A stretch of 64,000 nucleotides of DNA from Flavobacterium soyangense (GCF_015277675.1 NZ_JADHEC010000002.1:1-64000); one strand, 5' to 3'. Numbered from the stretch's first letter, positions 1-8,435 are shown. Numbers and translations are program-made. Notes: generated by a model not told the origin, from the sequence alone.

Positions 1-32
1 TTTATTATATCTTTGTCTAGTACACTGTACAT

Positions 33-85
33 AAGGGTTGATTTTGAAATGATTATGTTTTGCAACACAAATTTCGTCAACCCTT
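33..85. repeat. Inverted repeat AAGGGTTGA / TCAACCCTT near window edge
   Basis: A 9-bp perfect inverted repeat (33-41 with 77-85) separated by 35 bases lies just downstream of the minus-strand operon. The long loop makes a classical terminator unlikely, although a T run follows on the plus strand. No gene is visible in positions 1-103. A TATCTTTG at 8-15 resembles a Bacteroidetes -7 element, but its -33 partner would lie outside the window. Confidence 0.35.
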
Positions 86-103
86 TTTAATTTACAAATA
101 AGT

Positions 104-823
104 CTAAATCACTTCATTTTCTAGATTTCTACAACTCAAAAAAGGCTGGTGATTTCCAATTAATTCCTCATCTTTTGAACATATAAAGAAAAAGTGTTGT
201 TTTTGGATTTTTAACAATCTTTCGCCTTTAATTTGCTCGAGTAAATCGTGATTTAAATCCCGTATTTCATTGACTCTAAAATCAATCATTTCAATTTCAG
301 AAAATGCACTTTCTAAAATAGAATTTGTTGGAACACTTATAGTTGACAAGGAATTTATGAAATCTCCCTTAATTCTGAATCTAAAATAATTAGCTTTTTC
401 CTGTTGGGGAATACTAATGCTTATTATAGTTCCTTCGTGTTTTTGTTCAAATAATAAATCTGAAGTTGAAGTTTTATAAATATTAAAAACAAATTCGTTT
501 TTTGTATTTCTTATTTCAAAAGATTTACTAGTTGCAGTTGAAATAACCTTGTAGTTTTCATTAAAAATAGCACTTACTAAATTTACTTTATGAATAAATT
601 TTTCAACAATATCTTCAAAATCTTTTGTCTCTATTTTTACAGGAAAATAGATTTTTAATAATCCAATATTTTTAGTGTTGGATAACTTAATTCCAATGTC
701 TAAAAATTTATGCGATTTACTTATCCCATTAGGAATTTTCCAAAAATTAAAATGCAAATCTAATTTTTCATTAGATTCGACATTGCTATCTAAAGATTTG
801 TACCAAATTGCTATACTTTTCAT
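104..823 (-). CDS. Hypothetical protein, third gene of PIN-GNAT-EVE operon
   Basis: This 239-residue protein is not recognised. It has no signal peptide or membrane segment, and its composition (many K, E, N, I) fits a cytoplasmic protein. Residues 150-200 alternate hydrophobic and charged residues in a way that suggests beta strands followed by a helix. The ATG at 823 is one base after the stop of the upstream gene, so the two are almost certainly co-translated. By position it is the last gene of a three-gene operon with a P-loop kinase and a PIN-GNAT-EVE-like protein, so it may be a partner, sensor or neutralising subunit; that role is inference only. Confidence 0.75.
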   Translation of the reverse strand: MKSIAIWYKSLDSNVESNEKLDLHFNFWKIPNGISKSHKFLDIGIKLSNTKNIGLLKIYFPVKIETKDFEDIVEKFIHKVNLVSAIFNENYKVISTATSKSFEIRNTKNEFVFNIYKTSTSDLLFEQKHEGTIISISIPQQEKANYFRFRIKGDFINSLSTISVPTNSILESAFSEIEMIDFRVNEIRDLNHDLLEQIKGERLLKIQKQHFFFICSKDEELIGNHQPFLSCRNLENEVI

Positions 824-824
824 A

Positions 825-2318
825 TTAATAAGCGTATTTCAGAAGTTTATCAAATTGCTCAATACTAATTTTTGTAAAACCCCTTGGGACATTTTCGTAA
901 TTTAAAATAATTCCATTATCAACTAGCCATTCAAGATTAGGTCTTTTTCTAAAAGAATAGGTATAAAGAAAATTTACAATAAAAGGTCTATTTGCCGGAT
1001 TGTGATTCCAATGTTCAGACAACTCTTGATTAGTAAAAACGCTTCTTTTTCTACATAATGAAAGAAATTGTTCTTCAGTTTCAATATTTAGAACACACGA
1101 TTCAACTATCCCTAAAGTGGTAGCAACTCCTTTATATTTTCCTCCAGTCATATAAAAAACTAGTACATCGCCAGACTGCATTTTCTTTTCATATGAACGA
1201 GAAATATATACTTTACTTAATGCGTTTCTATGAGGAAAGCTTTCAATATAATCTTTTGGTGATTGGTTGTTTAGGATTGAATCAGGAAATAATTCTATAT
1301 GATAATCAGGGTATATTGGAACAATAAAGATATTTTGTTGTCGAGAAAAAAATGGAAATGTTAGTTTAGGGTTTTCAACGTTAATTATTTCTTTACTAAA
1401 GGTTCTAACATAAACCTGCTCATCACCATTATGAGTTGTTTTTGTTCCATAATGATTAAAACCCCAATTTTTAAGAAGTTCTATTAATCTTTCTTGTTCA
1501 TCTCTTTGGTCAAAAATAGTTACATATATTTCATCAACCCTAAATTGTAAAGCATTATCAAAAATTATTTTTAAAAATCTTTCTCCTATTTTGTAACCAT
1601 TTGCAGTTACTTTGAATGTGCCAATTTTCAATCTTTTTTTCTTCGCAAAAACAGGATTGATTTCATAATAATTCTCATTTTCATCTTCTTTTTTTATAAA
1701 CAAGAAAGCCGTTAATCTACCCTCGCTATAACAGACATAACAAATATCATCAGCTTTTTTATTAAACCACTTATCAAACTCCGCATAATCTTCTCTAAAA
1801 CTATCAAAAAAAACATCTCTAATGTTGACTTCAGCAAAATCAACTTTCTGAACAGATAAAACCTTATAATCAACTAATTCAGGATTTTCAGCTGTTACTT
1901 TTTCTAAAAAATTTTCAATTTTATAAACTTTATCTGCTATTCCAAGTAAATTTGCTTTAGTATGTATTTTTTTATCTTCTGAAATTAAAATATCAACTCT
2001 TCCTTCATAAACTTCGTTTAAAATTTGAGTATCATTTATATCATTGTCTAGATTGTCAATTTTTTTGCTGACTTTAAGGATCTCTTCGCCCAATGGAGCT
2101 TGATGTTTTAGTAAATTGTAGCTCTGAATCTTAATACTCATTGTGTCAAGAGCATTTGGGTCTTTATATCTTTCTAATTCTTCAACTGTTAAAGGATGAA
2201 TGTATTTGGAATATTTAAGATTGTCAATCCATTTGAAAAGTTGACCAATTTCTGGTTTGTATATTTTACTTGCTTCTCTATGAATAATGATATTGGTATC
2301 TAGTAAAATTTTCATCAT
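825..2318 (-). CDS. PIN domain - GNAT-like - EVE/PUA-like fusion protein
   Basis: This 497-residue protein appears to have three domains. Residues 1-125 look like a PIN nuclease: a hydrophobic strand ends in LLDTN, and a later acidic ISEDKKI fits the second part of the active site. Residues about 150-310 resemble a GNAT acetyltransferase, with the pattern KIGERFLKIIFDNA then VTIFDQRDEQERLIELLKNWGF. Residues about 325-497 resemble an EVE/ASCH (PUA-like) domain that binds modified nucleotides (GDVLVFYMTGG, VATTLGIVES). PIN domains are Mg-dependent RNases and often toxins. The start codon shares one base with the stop of the upstream kinase gene (TAATG). The fusion suggests an RNA or tRNA-modifying or cleaving effector; substrate and acetyl acceptor are unknown. 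Domain calls were made by eye. Confidence 0.7.
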   Translation of the reverse strand: MMKILLDTNIIIHREASKIYKPEIGQLFKWIDNLKYSKYIHPLTVEELERYKDPNALDTMSIKIQSYNLLKHQAPLGEEILKVSKKIDNLDNDINDTQILNEVYEGRVDILISEDKKIHTKANLLGIADKVYKIENFLEKVTAENPELVDYKVLSVQKVDFAEVNIRDVFFDSFREDYAEFDKWFNKKADDICYVCYSEGRLTAFLFIKKEDENENYYEINPVFAKKKRLKIGTFKVTANGYKIGERFLKIIFDNALQFRVDEIYVTIFDQRDEQERLIELLKNWGFNHYGTKTTHNGDEQVYVRTFSKEIINVENPKLTFPFFSRQQNIFIVPIYPDYHIELFPDSILNNQSPKDYIESFPHRNALSKVYISRSYEKKMQSGDVLVFYMTGGKYKGVATTLGIVESCVLNIETEEQFLSLCRKRSVFTNQELSEHWNHNPANRPFIVNFLYTYSFRKRPNLEWLVDNGIILNYENVPRGFTKISIEQFDKLLKYAY

Positions 2319-2827
2319 TAAATAATTTCCATTAGTTGAGTATAATTTCCGTCTTGTATTTCGATATAAGGAATTGAATATTTATTAGAAAGATATTTGG
2401 CATATTCTGTTTCCATTAGTTGTAATTGATTCAAGACTTTAGTTTCATAAATTCTTCTATCTCTTATTTCTAATCTTTTGGCAATTTTTTCAATATCATC
2501 AATTACAATTGCTATAACTTTTGGATTAATTAGGTCAAAAGTTTCTTCATCAATTCTACTTGGAACTTCATTTGAATTTAATAGGCAGAAATGCCCATCA
2601 AGAAGATATTTTTTGTCTTTTTTAATTAGATTTTTTAGACCTTTTATTAATCTGTCTTGTGTTGAAGTAATGTTTTTTACGAGTTTATTATCACTATCGC
2701 TAATCTCCTCCCATTTTAATATTTGACTTGCGCTAAGATGGATTAAGTTTGTTTTCAAAGCTATTTCATTACAAATTATACCTTTTCCAACACCGTGTAT
2801 TCCACCAATAAAGATTATGTTTTTCAT
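2318..2827 (-). CDS. P-loop kinase-like ATP-binding protein (AAA / adenylate-kinase-like)
   Basis: This 169-residue protein has an N-terminal Walker A loop, GGIHGVGKG at residues 8-16, directly after the first strand, as in adenylate-kinase-like P-loop proteins. A second hydrophobic strand ends in LLDGH (about 75-79), and a basic RDRR segment near residue 123 could form the lid. The length is that of small nucleoside, polynucleotide or RNA kinases. It is the first gene of the operon and overlaps the PIN-GNAT-EVE gene by one base, which implies translational coupling. It might phosphorylate a nucleotide or RNA end produced or sensed by that protein; this is inference. Confidence 0.75.
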   Translation of the reverse strand: MKNIIFIGGIHGVGKGIICNEIALKTNLIHLSASQILKWEEISDSDNKLVKNITSTQDRLIKGLKNLIKKDKKYLLDGHFCLLNSNEVPSRIDEETFDLINPKVIAIVIDDIEKIAKRLEIRDRRIYETKVLNQLQLMETEYAKYLSNKYSIPYIEIQDGNYTQLMEII

Positions 2828-2890
2828 AAATTACATTAGACAAATTAAATGCTTTTGTAATATTAATGAAAATAAATTTAATGTAGGTAT

Positions 2891-4237
2891 TTACTTCTTT
2901 ATATTTTTCACAATCCCACTCAACAACCCATTAAAATCAAACTCGGGATCTTCTGTTAATCCCATTCTTACTATAACTAAATCCTGACTTGGAAAAATCG
3001 CAACCATTTGGCCTTGATACCCGCTGCAGTAAAACATATCTTTTGGAACATCAGGGAATTTTCCGCCGGCATTGAGCCAAAAGTGAGCACCATAATTTCC
3101 GTTACAAGTGTTTGTTGGTGTTGCGGTGAATTTTACCCAACTTTCGTCCAAGATTTGTTCTCCGTTCCAATTCCCTTTGTGCAAATACAACAAACCAAAT
3201 TTTGCCCAATCGCGTGTCGTTGCCCAACTGTAAGACGAACCCACATAATTTCCCGCCATATCCGTTTCGACAAGCATCGAGTTCATCCCAATTTTATCAA
3301 TCAATGCCGAATACCAAAAATCTAAATATTCTTGATGTGTTTTGAATTGTCTTCTCAAAATTCCCGAAAGTAAATTGGTCGTTCCCGAGGAATAATTCCA
3401 ATGCGAATTAGGCTTGAATTGTGCCGGTTTTTTCAATTGCGCCATACTCATATCGGCATCGAGGAAAAGCATTTTAGTCACGTCGGAAATTTTGGTATAA
3501 TCCTCTTCCCATTCTAAGCCCGAATTCATGTGCAATAAATCATTGATGGTGATGGTTGCACGCTCATCATTTTTCCACTCGGCAATTGGAGCAGGTTTCG
3601 AAACATCTATTTTTCCTTGTTTTTGCAAAATCCCAAATAGCGCACTTGTAATGCTTTTTGTCATAGACCAACCCAATATTTTGGAATCTTTATTGAAACC
3701 GGTGTCATATTTTTCGGCAATAATTTTGTCTTTATAAATGACCAAAACCGCGCGTGTTCTTTTCTTTTTTTCTCCATTTGTGTCAAAGGCATTGGCGACT
3801 GCCGCATTTAATTTGGCGTAATCAACATTGGCAAAAACCGTGTCTTTTGGTTCTTTGTTTCCATAAGGGAAAGGTAAATTATTGTTGAGTTTTTTTCTTT
3901 TGGGTACTTCGTACGGTTTTGATACATCAAAATCATCGTTGATTAATGTCGCTCCTAAACCTTCTCGGTAAATAGCTTTTCGTTCTTTCAACCCATAAAC
4001 AGAAGAAATCGCAAATTTCCCGTTTTCATCAATTCTGTTTTTTGCCAAGGTTATCATTTCGATGTCATTGTCGCCTTTTTCAATTAAACCTTGGGAACGA
4101 TTATCAATAAAATGTGCCGAAGCCACACTTTTGGCTGAAAAGCCAGAAATTAAATCGAGTTTTGGATAAGTCGTGTACCCAAAATAAACGACAACCAGTA
4201 AAAAAACAAGACCAAGAAATTTGAATATTTTTTTCAT
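2891..4237 (-). CDS. Serine hydrolase, class C beta-lactamase / EstB-like family
   Basis: This 448-residue protein has an N-terminal hydrophobic anchor (residues about 5-22), so it should be exported to the periplasm or held at the membrane. The catalytic SxxK motif is S191-M-T-K194 in the segment GWSMTKS, and the tyrosine element is Y282 (WNYSSGT). This combination marks the penicillin-binding-protein-like serine hydrolases (beta-lactamase class C, esterase EstB, 6-aminohexanoate-dimer hydrolase); the substrate cannot be told from sequence. The roughly 150 residues before SxxK are longer than in beta-lactamases proper. It is transcribed divergently from sufS, with a 71-bp inverted repeat between the two starts. 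It appears monocistronic. Confidence 0.9.
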   Translation of the reverse strand: MKKIFKFLGLVFLLVVVYFGYTTYPKLDLISGFSAKSVASAHFIDNRSQGLIEKGDNDIEMITLAKNRIDENGKFAISSVYGLKERKAIYREGLGATLINDDFDVSKPYEVPKRKKLNNNLPFPYGNKEPKDTVFANVDYAKLNAAVANAFDTNGEKKKRTRAVLVIYKDKIIAEKYDTGFNKDSKILGWSMTKSITSALFGILQKQGKIDVSKPAPIAEWKNDERATITINDLLHMNSGLEWEEDYTKISDVTKMLFLDADMSMAQLKKPAQFKPNSHWNYSSGTTNLLSGILRRQFKTHQEYLDFWYSALIDKIGMNSMLVETDMAGNYVGSSYSWATTRDWAKFGLLYLHKGNWNGEQILDESWVKFTATPTNTCNGNYGAHFWLNAGGKFPDVPKDMFYCSGYQGQMVAIFPSQDLVIVRMGLTEDPEFDFNGLLSGIVKNIKK

Positions 4238-4274
4238 ACAGTAAAATTTTTAGTGAAAAACATTATACTTTTTT

Positions 4275-4345
4275 AAACCATTAAGAAATTAAGATAATTA
4301 AGTTTTCCGTACTTTTCTAAATGAAACTTAATTACTTAATGGTTT
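4275..4345. repeat. 71-bp two-tier inverted repeat between divergent genes
   Basis: AAACCATTAAG (4275-4285) pairs with CTTAATGGTTT (4335-4345), and inside it ATTAAGTTT (4297-4305) pairs with AAACTTAAT (4324-4332). It lies between the divergent starts of the serine hydrolase gene and sufS, upstream of the sufS promoter. It could form a cruciform or, if transcribed, a long hairpin. It resembles the dispersed non-coding palindromes common in Flavobacterium genomes. Confidence 0.7.
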
Positions 4346-4362
4346 AATTTTATTAACAAATG

Positions 4363-4397
4363 TTTGCTAAAAAGTCACTCCAAATATATTACTTTTG
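4363..4397 (+). promoter_or_regulatory. Candidate sigma-A promoter of sufS
   Basis: A TTTG at 4363-4366 and TACTTTTG at 4390-4397 fit the Bacteroidetes -33 and -7 boxes, with a somewhat long spacer of 23 bp. A transcript starting just after 4400 would exclude the upstream in-frame ATG at 4364, which supports 4424 as the sufS start. Confidence 0.5.
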
Positions 4398-4423
4398 TAT
4401 TTAGAATTTTTCTAAATAACAAA

Positions 4424-5638
4424 ATGCTAGACATAAATAAAATTAGAGCTGATTTTCCAATACTTTCAAGAACTGTAAACGGAAAACCATTGGTTTATTT
4501 TGACAACGGCGCAACCAATCAAAAGCCGCAAATCGTGATTGATGCAATTGCGGAATATTATCAGGAAATCAATGCCAATATTCATCGTGGCGTACATACT
4601 TTGAGTCAACTCGCGACTGATGCTTATGAAGTTTCGCGTGCCAAAATTCAAAATCATATCAATGCAAAATTCGCCCATGAAGTGATTTTTACTTCGGGAA
4701 CGACGCACGGAATTAATGCTGTTGCCAATGGTTTTGCTTCGCTGTTAAAACAAGGCGACGAAATTCTTGTTTCGGCAATGGAACATCACAGCAATATTGT
4801 GCCTTGGCAAATGCTGTGCGAGAAAACGGAAGCCATTTTGAGAGTGATTCCAATGGATGAAAACGGTGAATTGATTATGGCCGAATACAATAAATTATTG
4901 TCGGATAAAACGAAAATCGTGACGGTAAATCATATTTCGAATGCTTTGGGAACCGTCAATCCCATTAAATATATGATTGACAAAGCGCACGAATTTGGTG
5001 CGGCGATTTTGATTGACGGAGCGCAAGCCGTTGCACATTTAAAACCCGATGTTCAGGAATTAGACTGTGATTTTTATGTGTTTTCAGGCCATAAAATGTG
5101 TGGCCCGACGGGAACCGGAATTTTATACGGAAAAGAAGACTGGCTCAATAAATTACCGCCCTATCAGGGTGGCGGCGAAATGATCAAGGAAGTGACTTTC
5201 GAAAAAACCACTTATGCCGATTTGCCTCATAAATTCGAAGCGGGAACTCCCAACATTTCAGGAGGAATTGTGCTTGGAACAGCCGTTGACTATTTGAATT
5301 CTGTTGGCTTTGACAATATTCAACAACAAGAGTCAGAACTATTGGAATATGGCACCAAACGGCTATTAGAAATCGAAGGTTTGAAAATTTTTGGTACAGC
5401 TAAAGAGAAAGCTTCCGTGATTTCGTTTAATATTCAGGGAATTCATCCTTATGATATTGGCGCGATAATTGACAAATTAGGAATCGCTGTGAGAACGGGT
5501 CATCATTGCGCACAACCGGTCATGAATATCTTTTGTATTCCGGGAACCATTCGGGCTTCGTTTTCGTTTTATAATACCAAGGAAGAAATTGACCTTATGG
5601 TTGAAGCTGTCAAAAAGGCACAACTAATGTTATCTTAA
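4424..5638 (+). CDS. sufS: Cysteine desulfurase SufS
   Basis: This 404-residue PLP enzyme removes sulfur from cysteine for Fe-S cluster assembly and hands it to SufE. The PLP-binding lysine is K224 in SGHKMCGPTGTG, and the persulfide-forming cysteine is C362 in RTGHHCAQP. The TSGTT stretch near residue 90 and the EHHSN stretch near 120 also match class V aminotransferases. An in-frame ATG 60 bases upstream (4364) is unlikely because it lies in the putative promoter and would add a non-conserved extension. The gene heads a cluster with sufE and a sufT-like gene; sufBCD are not in this window. Confidence 0.96.
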   Translation: MLDINKIRADFPILSRTVNGKPLVYFDNGATNQKPQIVIDAIAEYYQEINANIHRGVHTLSQLATDAYEVSRAKIQNHINAKFAHEVIFTSGTTHGINAVANGFASLLKQGDEILVSAMEHHSNIVPWQMLCEKTEAILRVIPMDENGELIMAEYNKLLSDKTKIVTVNHISNALGTVNPIKYMIDKAHEFGAAILIDGAQAVAHLKPDVQELDCDFYVFSGHKMCGPTGTGILYGKEDWLNKLPPYQGGGEMIKEVTFEKTTYADLPHKFEAGTPNISGGIVLGTAVDYLNSVGFDNIQQQESELLEYGTKRLLEIEGLKIFGTAKEKASVISFNIQGIHPYDIGAIIDKLGIAVRTGHHCAQPVMNIFCIPGTIRASFSFYNTKEEIDLMVEAVKKAQLMLS

Positions 5639-5649
5639 AAGAAACAGAT

Positions 5650-6093
5650 ATGAAATTATTTGCTATGATTTTTTTGAGTGTTTTCCTTGGCAAAAGCTGT
5701 TCAAGTCAAACCAAAAATGATCTGAAAAATGCAATTGTAGAATATACTGCCAACACCAGAGGTTTTTATCAAAAAATAACTATCGAAAACCAAATCGTTT
5801 CTGTTTCTAAAGACAGAAGTGGTAACGAAAAACCGATAGCGACCAAAATTTCTGAGAAAGACTGGAAGGAATTGGTGACTTATTTTGAAAGCATAAATTT
5901 GGATAGTTTAGCCACTTTAAAAGCACCTACGGAAAAACGTTTTCACGATGGTGCGGCCATTGCTAATTTGAAAGTTGTTTATAAAGACAAAACTTATGAA
6001 ACCGCTGCTTTTGATCACGGCGTTCCGCCTGCTGAAATCAAGAAATTAGTTGATAAAATAAATACATTTGCTAAAAAAAATAATGACAATTAA
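5650..6093 (+). CDS. Putative lipoprotein in suf cluster
   Basis: This 147-residue protein starts with a hydrophobic leader followed by KSCSSQ, a lipoprotein-like N-terminus. The lipobox is not canonical (GKSC), so lipidation is uncertain. The remainder looks like a small beta-rich domain with a conserved-looking HDG segment (RFHDGAAIANLKV) and a second FDHGVPP segment. I do not recognise a named family. It begins 11 bases after sufS and its 3' end overlaps sufE by 11 bases, so it belongs to the operon; why an envelope protein sits within Fe-S assembly genes is not clear. Confidence 0.75.
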   Translation: MKLFAMIFLSVFLGKSCSSQTKNDLKNAIVEYTANTRGFYQKITIENQIVSVSKDRSGNEKPIATKISEKDWKELVTYFESINLDSLATLKAPTEKRFHDGAAIANLKVVYKDKTYETAAFDHGVPPAEIKKLVDKINTFAKKNNDN

Positions 6094-6502
6094 AGAAATA
6101 CAAAAAGAAATAGTAGACGAGTTTTCAATGTTTGACGATTGGATGCAACGCTACGAATACATTATCGATTTGGGTAAAAACTTGCCTCTAATCCAAGAAG
6201 AATTAAAAACCGAAGACAATATCATCAAAGGATGTCAGTCAAAAGTTTGGCTACATGGTGAACAAAAGGATGACAAAATTATTTTCACTGCCGAGAGCGA
6301 CGCCATTTTGACCAAAGGAATTATTGCCATATTGATACGGGTTTTTTCGAACCAAAAAGCTATTGATATTCTGAATGCCGACATGGATTTTATTGACGAA
6401 ATTGGTTTAAAAGAACATTTATCCCCCACTCGAGCCAATGGATTGGTATCGATGATAAAAAATATAAAAATGTACGCATTGGCATTCGATGCAAAAAAAT
6501 AA
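6083..6502 (+). CDS. sufE: Sulfur acceptor protein SufE
   Basis: This 139-residue SufE-family protein takes persulfide sulfur from SufS and activates the desulfurase. The catalytic cysteine is C51 in IIKGCQSKVWL, the position seen in the characterised family members. The start at 6083 (MTIKEIQ) fits the family length of about 140; the upstream in-frame start at 6068 would add five residues. It overlaps the preceding gene by 11 bases, suggesting translational coupling, and is followed after 5 bases by the sufT-like gene. Confidence 0.95.
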   Translation: MTIKEIQKEIVDEFSMFDDWMQRYEYIIDLGKNLPLIQEELKTEDNIIKGCQSKVWLHGEQKDDKIIFTAESDAILTKGIIAILIRVFSNQKAIDILNADMDFIDEIGLKEHLSPTRANGLVSMIKNIKMYALAFDAKK

Positions 6503-6507
6503 AAACT

Positions 6508-6831
6508 ATGGAACAAGTAATAGACACAAACACATTAGGGATCGAAATCGTAGCAAAATTAAAAACCATTTACGATCCGGAAATTCCCGTTGACATATAC
6601 GAATTAGGCTTAATTTATGACGTGATGGTCAGTACTGATTATGAGGTGAAAATCCTGATGACGCTTACTTCGCCTAACTGTCCCGTTGCCGAAAGTTTAC
6701 CAAGGGAAGTGGAAGAAAAAGTAAAGTCTATTGAACATATAAAAGACGCCGAAGTGGAAATTACTTTTGATCCGCCTTGGAGCAAGGATTTGATGAGCGA
6801 AGAAGCAAAACTGGAATTGGGAATGCTTTAA
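6508..6831 (+). CDS. MIP18/DUF59 family Fe-S assembly factor (SufT-like)
   Basis: This 107-residue protein is a stand-alone DUF59 (MIP18, PaaD-like) domain. Typical features are YDPEIPVDIYELGLIYDV near residues 22-39, and TLTSPNCPVAE near 52-62 with its single conserved cysteine. Members help mature Fe-S proteins; SufT is the name used when the gene lies in suf operons. It sits 5 bases after sufE, which supports that role. Confidence 0.92.
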   Translation: MEQVIDTNTLGIEIVAKLKTIYDPEIPVDIYELGLIYDVMVSTDYEVKILMTLTSPNCPVAESLPREVEEKVKSIEHIKDAEVEITFDPPWSKDLMSEEAKLELGML

Positions 6832-6835
6832 ATTT

Positions 6836-6896
6836 AGTCATAAAGTTGAAAGTCATAAAGTCATATCTTTATAACTTTTGACATTGGACTTTAAGA
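6836..6896. repeat. Short direct and inverted repeats between sufT-like and DUF2480 genes
   Basis: AGTCATAAAGT occurs at 6836-6846 and again at 6851-6861, followed by a partly complementary segment (CTTTATAACTTTTGACATTGGACTTT region). The spacer can fold into an imperfect hairpin. This kind of AAAGTC-rich filler is frequent in Flavobacterium intergenic DNA. It may separate expression of the two genes. Confidence 0.5.
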
Positions 6897-6903
6897 CCTA
6901 ATT

Positions 6904-7413
6904 ATGGAAGAAATTGTAAATAAAGTGGCCAACAGCGCCTTGGAAGTTTTTGATTTGGAAGATTATTATCCAAAGGGAATTCGGGCGCAAATTGATATTT
7001 CCAGATGGCTTCTTGAAGGTTTATTGTTGAAAGAAAAAGACTTTAGGGAGTCTCTTAAAAACTACGATTGGTCGCAATACCAAGACCAGTATGTTGCCAT
7101 TAATTGCAGTACCGATGCTATTTTTCCGGCTTGGGCTACTATTTTAATTGCCGTACAATTAGCTCCTTTTGCCAAGAAAATCGTGAACGGAACAATTGAA
7201 GATTTGGATTCATCTTTATATGAGGAAATACTATCTAAAATTGATTATTCAGCTTATGAAAATAAGTCTGTAATCATAAAAGGCTGTTCTAAAAAACCGG
7301 TTCCAATGCGCGCTTATATTTTGGCGGCTCACTATCTGCAACCTTTCGCACGAAGCATTATGTACGGTGAAGCTTGTTCGGCAGTTCCCTTATATAAATC
7401 GCCTAGAAAATAG
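6904..7413 (+). CDS. DUF2480 family protein
   Basis: This 169-residue cytoplasmic protein matches the DUF2480 family of Bacteroidetes. It shows the conserved core IDISRWLLEGLLLKEKDFR near residues 28-46 and two related halves, each ending in a cysteine-containing segment (INCSTDAIFPAWA and IKGCSKKPVPMRAYI). Function is unknown. Its place directly after sufS-sufE-sufT suggests a link to Fe-S assembly or sulfur transfer, but that is inference from position. Confidence 0.88.
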   Translation: MEEIVNKVANSALEVFDLEDYYPKGIRAQIDISRWLLEGLLLKEKDFRESLKNYDWSQYQDQYVAINCSTDAIFPAWATILIAVQLAPFAKKIVNGTIEDLDSSLYEEILSKIDYSAYENKSVIIKGCSKKPVPMRAYILAAHYLQPFARSIMYGEACSAVPLYKSPRK

Positions 7414-7458
7414 ATTTAATTTTTAATCAATTGACTTTTAGTGTTTTAATCTTTTTAT

Positions 7459-7466
7459 TATATTTG
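7459..7466 (+). promoter_or_regulatory. Candidate -7 element for DUF3078 gene
   Basis: TATATTTG matches TAnnTTTG and lies 23 bases before the ATG at 7489. A TTG at 7431-7433 is the nearest -33 candidate, with a longer than usual spacer (25 bp). This suggests the DUF3078 gene has its own promoter. Confidence 0.45.
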
Positions 7467-7488
7467 TATTATAACTAATACTCTTACA

Positions 7489-8418
7489 ATGAAAAGAATA
7501 ATCCTATCAATCTGTTTTCTGTTTCTTTCGGCTATAATTCACGCCCAATCTTCCGAAAAAGAATTAATAAAAAACACTGAAACTGCCATAAAAGCTATTG
7601 CAGATACTACTGAAAATGGCTGGACCAAAAAAGGAAACATTTCCTTATTGTTTAACCAAGCCAACTTTAATAACTGGGTTGCAGGAGGCGAAAGCAGTCT
7701 TTCTGGAACCGTGGGAATCAACTACGAATTCCATTATAAAAATGAGAAAATAACTTGGGACAACCGTATTCTGGCAAACTATGGAATAATTCATACCCAA
7801 AATGCCGAATTTGAAAAAAAATCAGACGACCGTTTTGAATTCAATTCTATCTACGGAAAAAAAGCATTTGGCGAATGGTATTATTCGTTGATTTTAAACT
7901 TTAAAACCCAATTTACAACCGGTTATATTTATGGTAAAGATGCTGATGGCGTAGAAACAAGAGTAGAAAACACTGGTTTTTTCTCTCCTGCTTATCTTAC
8001 TTTTGGACCAGGATTTTATTGGAAAAAAAGCGATAATCTAAAAGTAAACTTAGCGCCACTCACCTCAAAATTTACTTTTGTAAATAGCGATTATACTTCT
8101 AGTTTAGGCTACGTTGACGGAAGTTATTTTGGTGTAGATGCCAATAAAAGTATGCGTTATGAACTTGGGTTTTATGCTTCAGCCTACTATAAATTTATTT
8201 TGATGAAAAACGTTTCGGCAGAAAACTTCTTAAGTTTATATTCTAATTATTTAGACAAACCGATGAACATCGATATCGATTATCAAATTAATATTGTGAT
8301 GACCATCAATAAAACCTTGTCGGCCAATTTTACCTTTCAAACTATTTACGACGACAATGCTTTTCAAGGATTTCAAACCAGACAAGTCTTTGGTTTAGGC
8401 GTTAATTACGGTTTCTAA
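7489..8418 (+). CDS. DUF3078 outer-membrane beta-barrel-like protein
   Basis: This 309-residue protein begins with a clear signal peptide (residues 1-19, ending before QSSEKE) and continues with repeated amphipathic strands rich in aromatic residues, finishing in a beta-strand with a C-terminal phenylalanine (VFGLGVNYGF). That is the pattern of an outer-membrane barrel. It matches the DUF3078 family of Bacteroidetes, with the motif LLFNQANFNNWVAGGESS after the signal peptide. Function is unknown. It ends the suf-linked cluster and is followed by a strong terminator. Confidence 0.87.
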   Translation: MKRIILSICFLFLSAIIHAQSSEKELIKNTETAIKAIADTTENGWTKKGNISLLFNQANFNNWVAGGESSLSGTVGINYEFHYKNEKITWDNRILANYGIIHTQNAEFEKKSDDRFEFNSIYGKKAFGEWYYSLILNFKTQFTTGYIYGKDADGVETRVENTGFFSPAYLTFGPGFYWKKSDNLKVNLAPLTSKFTFVNSDYTSSLGYVDGSYFGVDANKSMRYELGFYASAYYKFILMKNVSAENFLSLYSNYLDKPMNIDIDYQINIVMTINKTLSANFTFQTIYDDNAFQGFQTRQVFGLGVNYGF

Positions 8419-8435
8419 AACTACCCAATTTATAC

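Noticed and set aside
33-85. Terminator of the first operon
   Set aside because: The loop is 35 bases and the minus-strand side lacks a T run.
4364-4423. Upstream ATG for sufS adding 20 residues
   Set aside because: The ATG lies in the candidate -33 box and the added residues do not match the family; MLDINKIRADFP at 4424 is the usual start.
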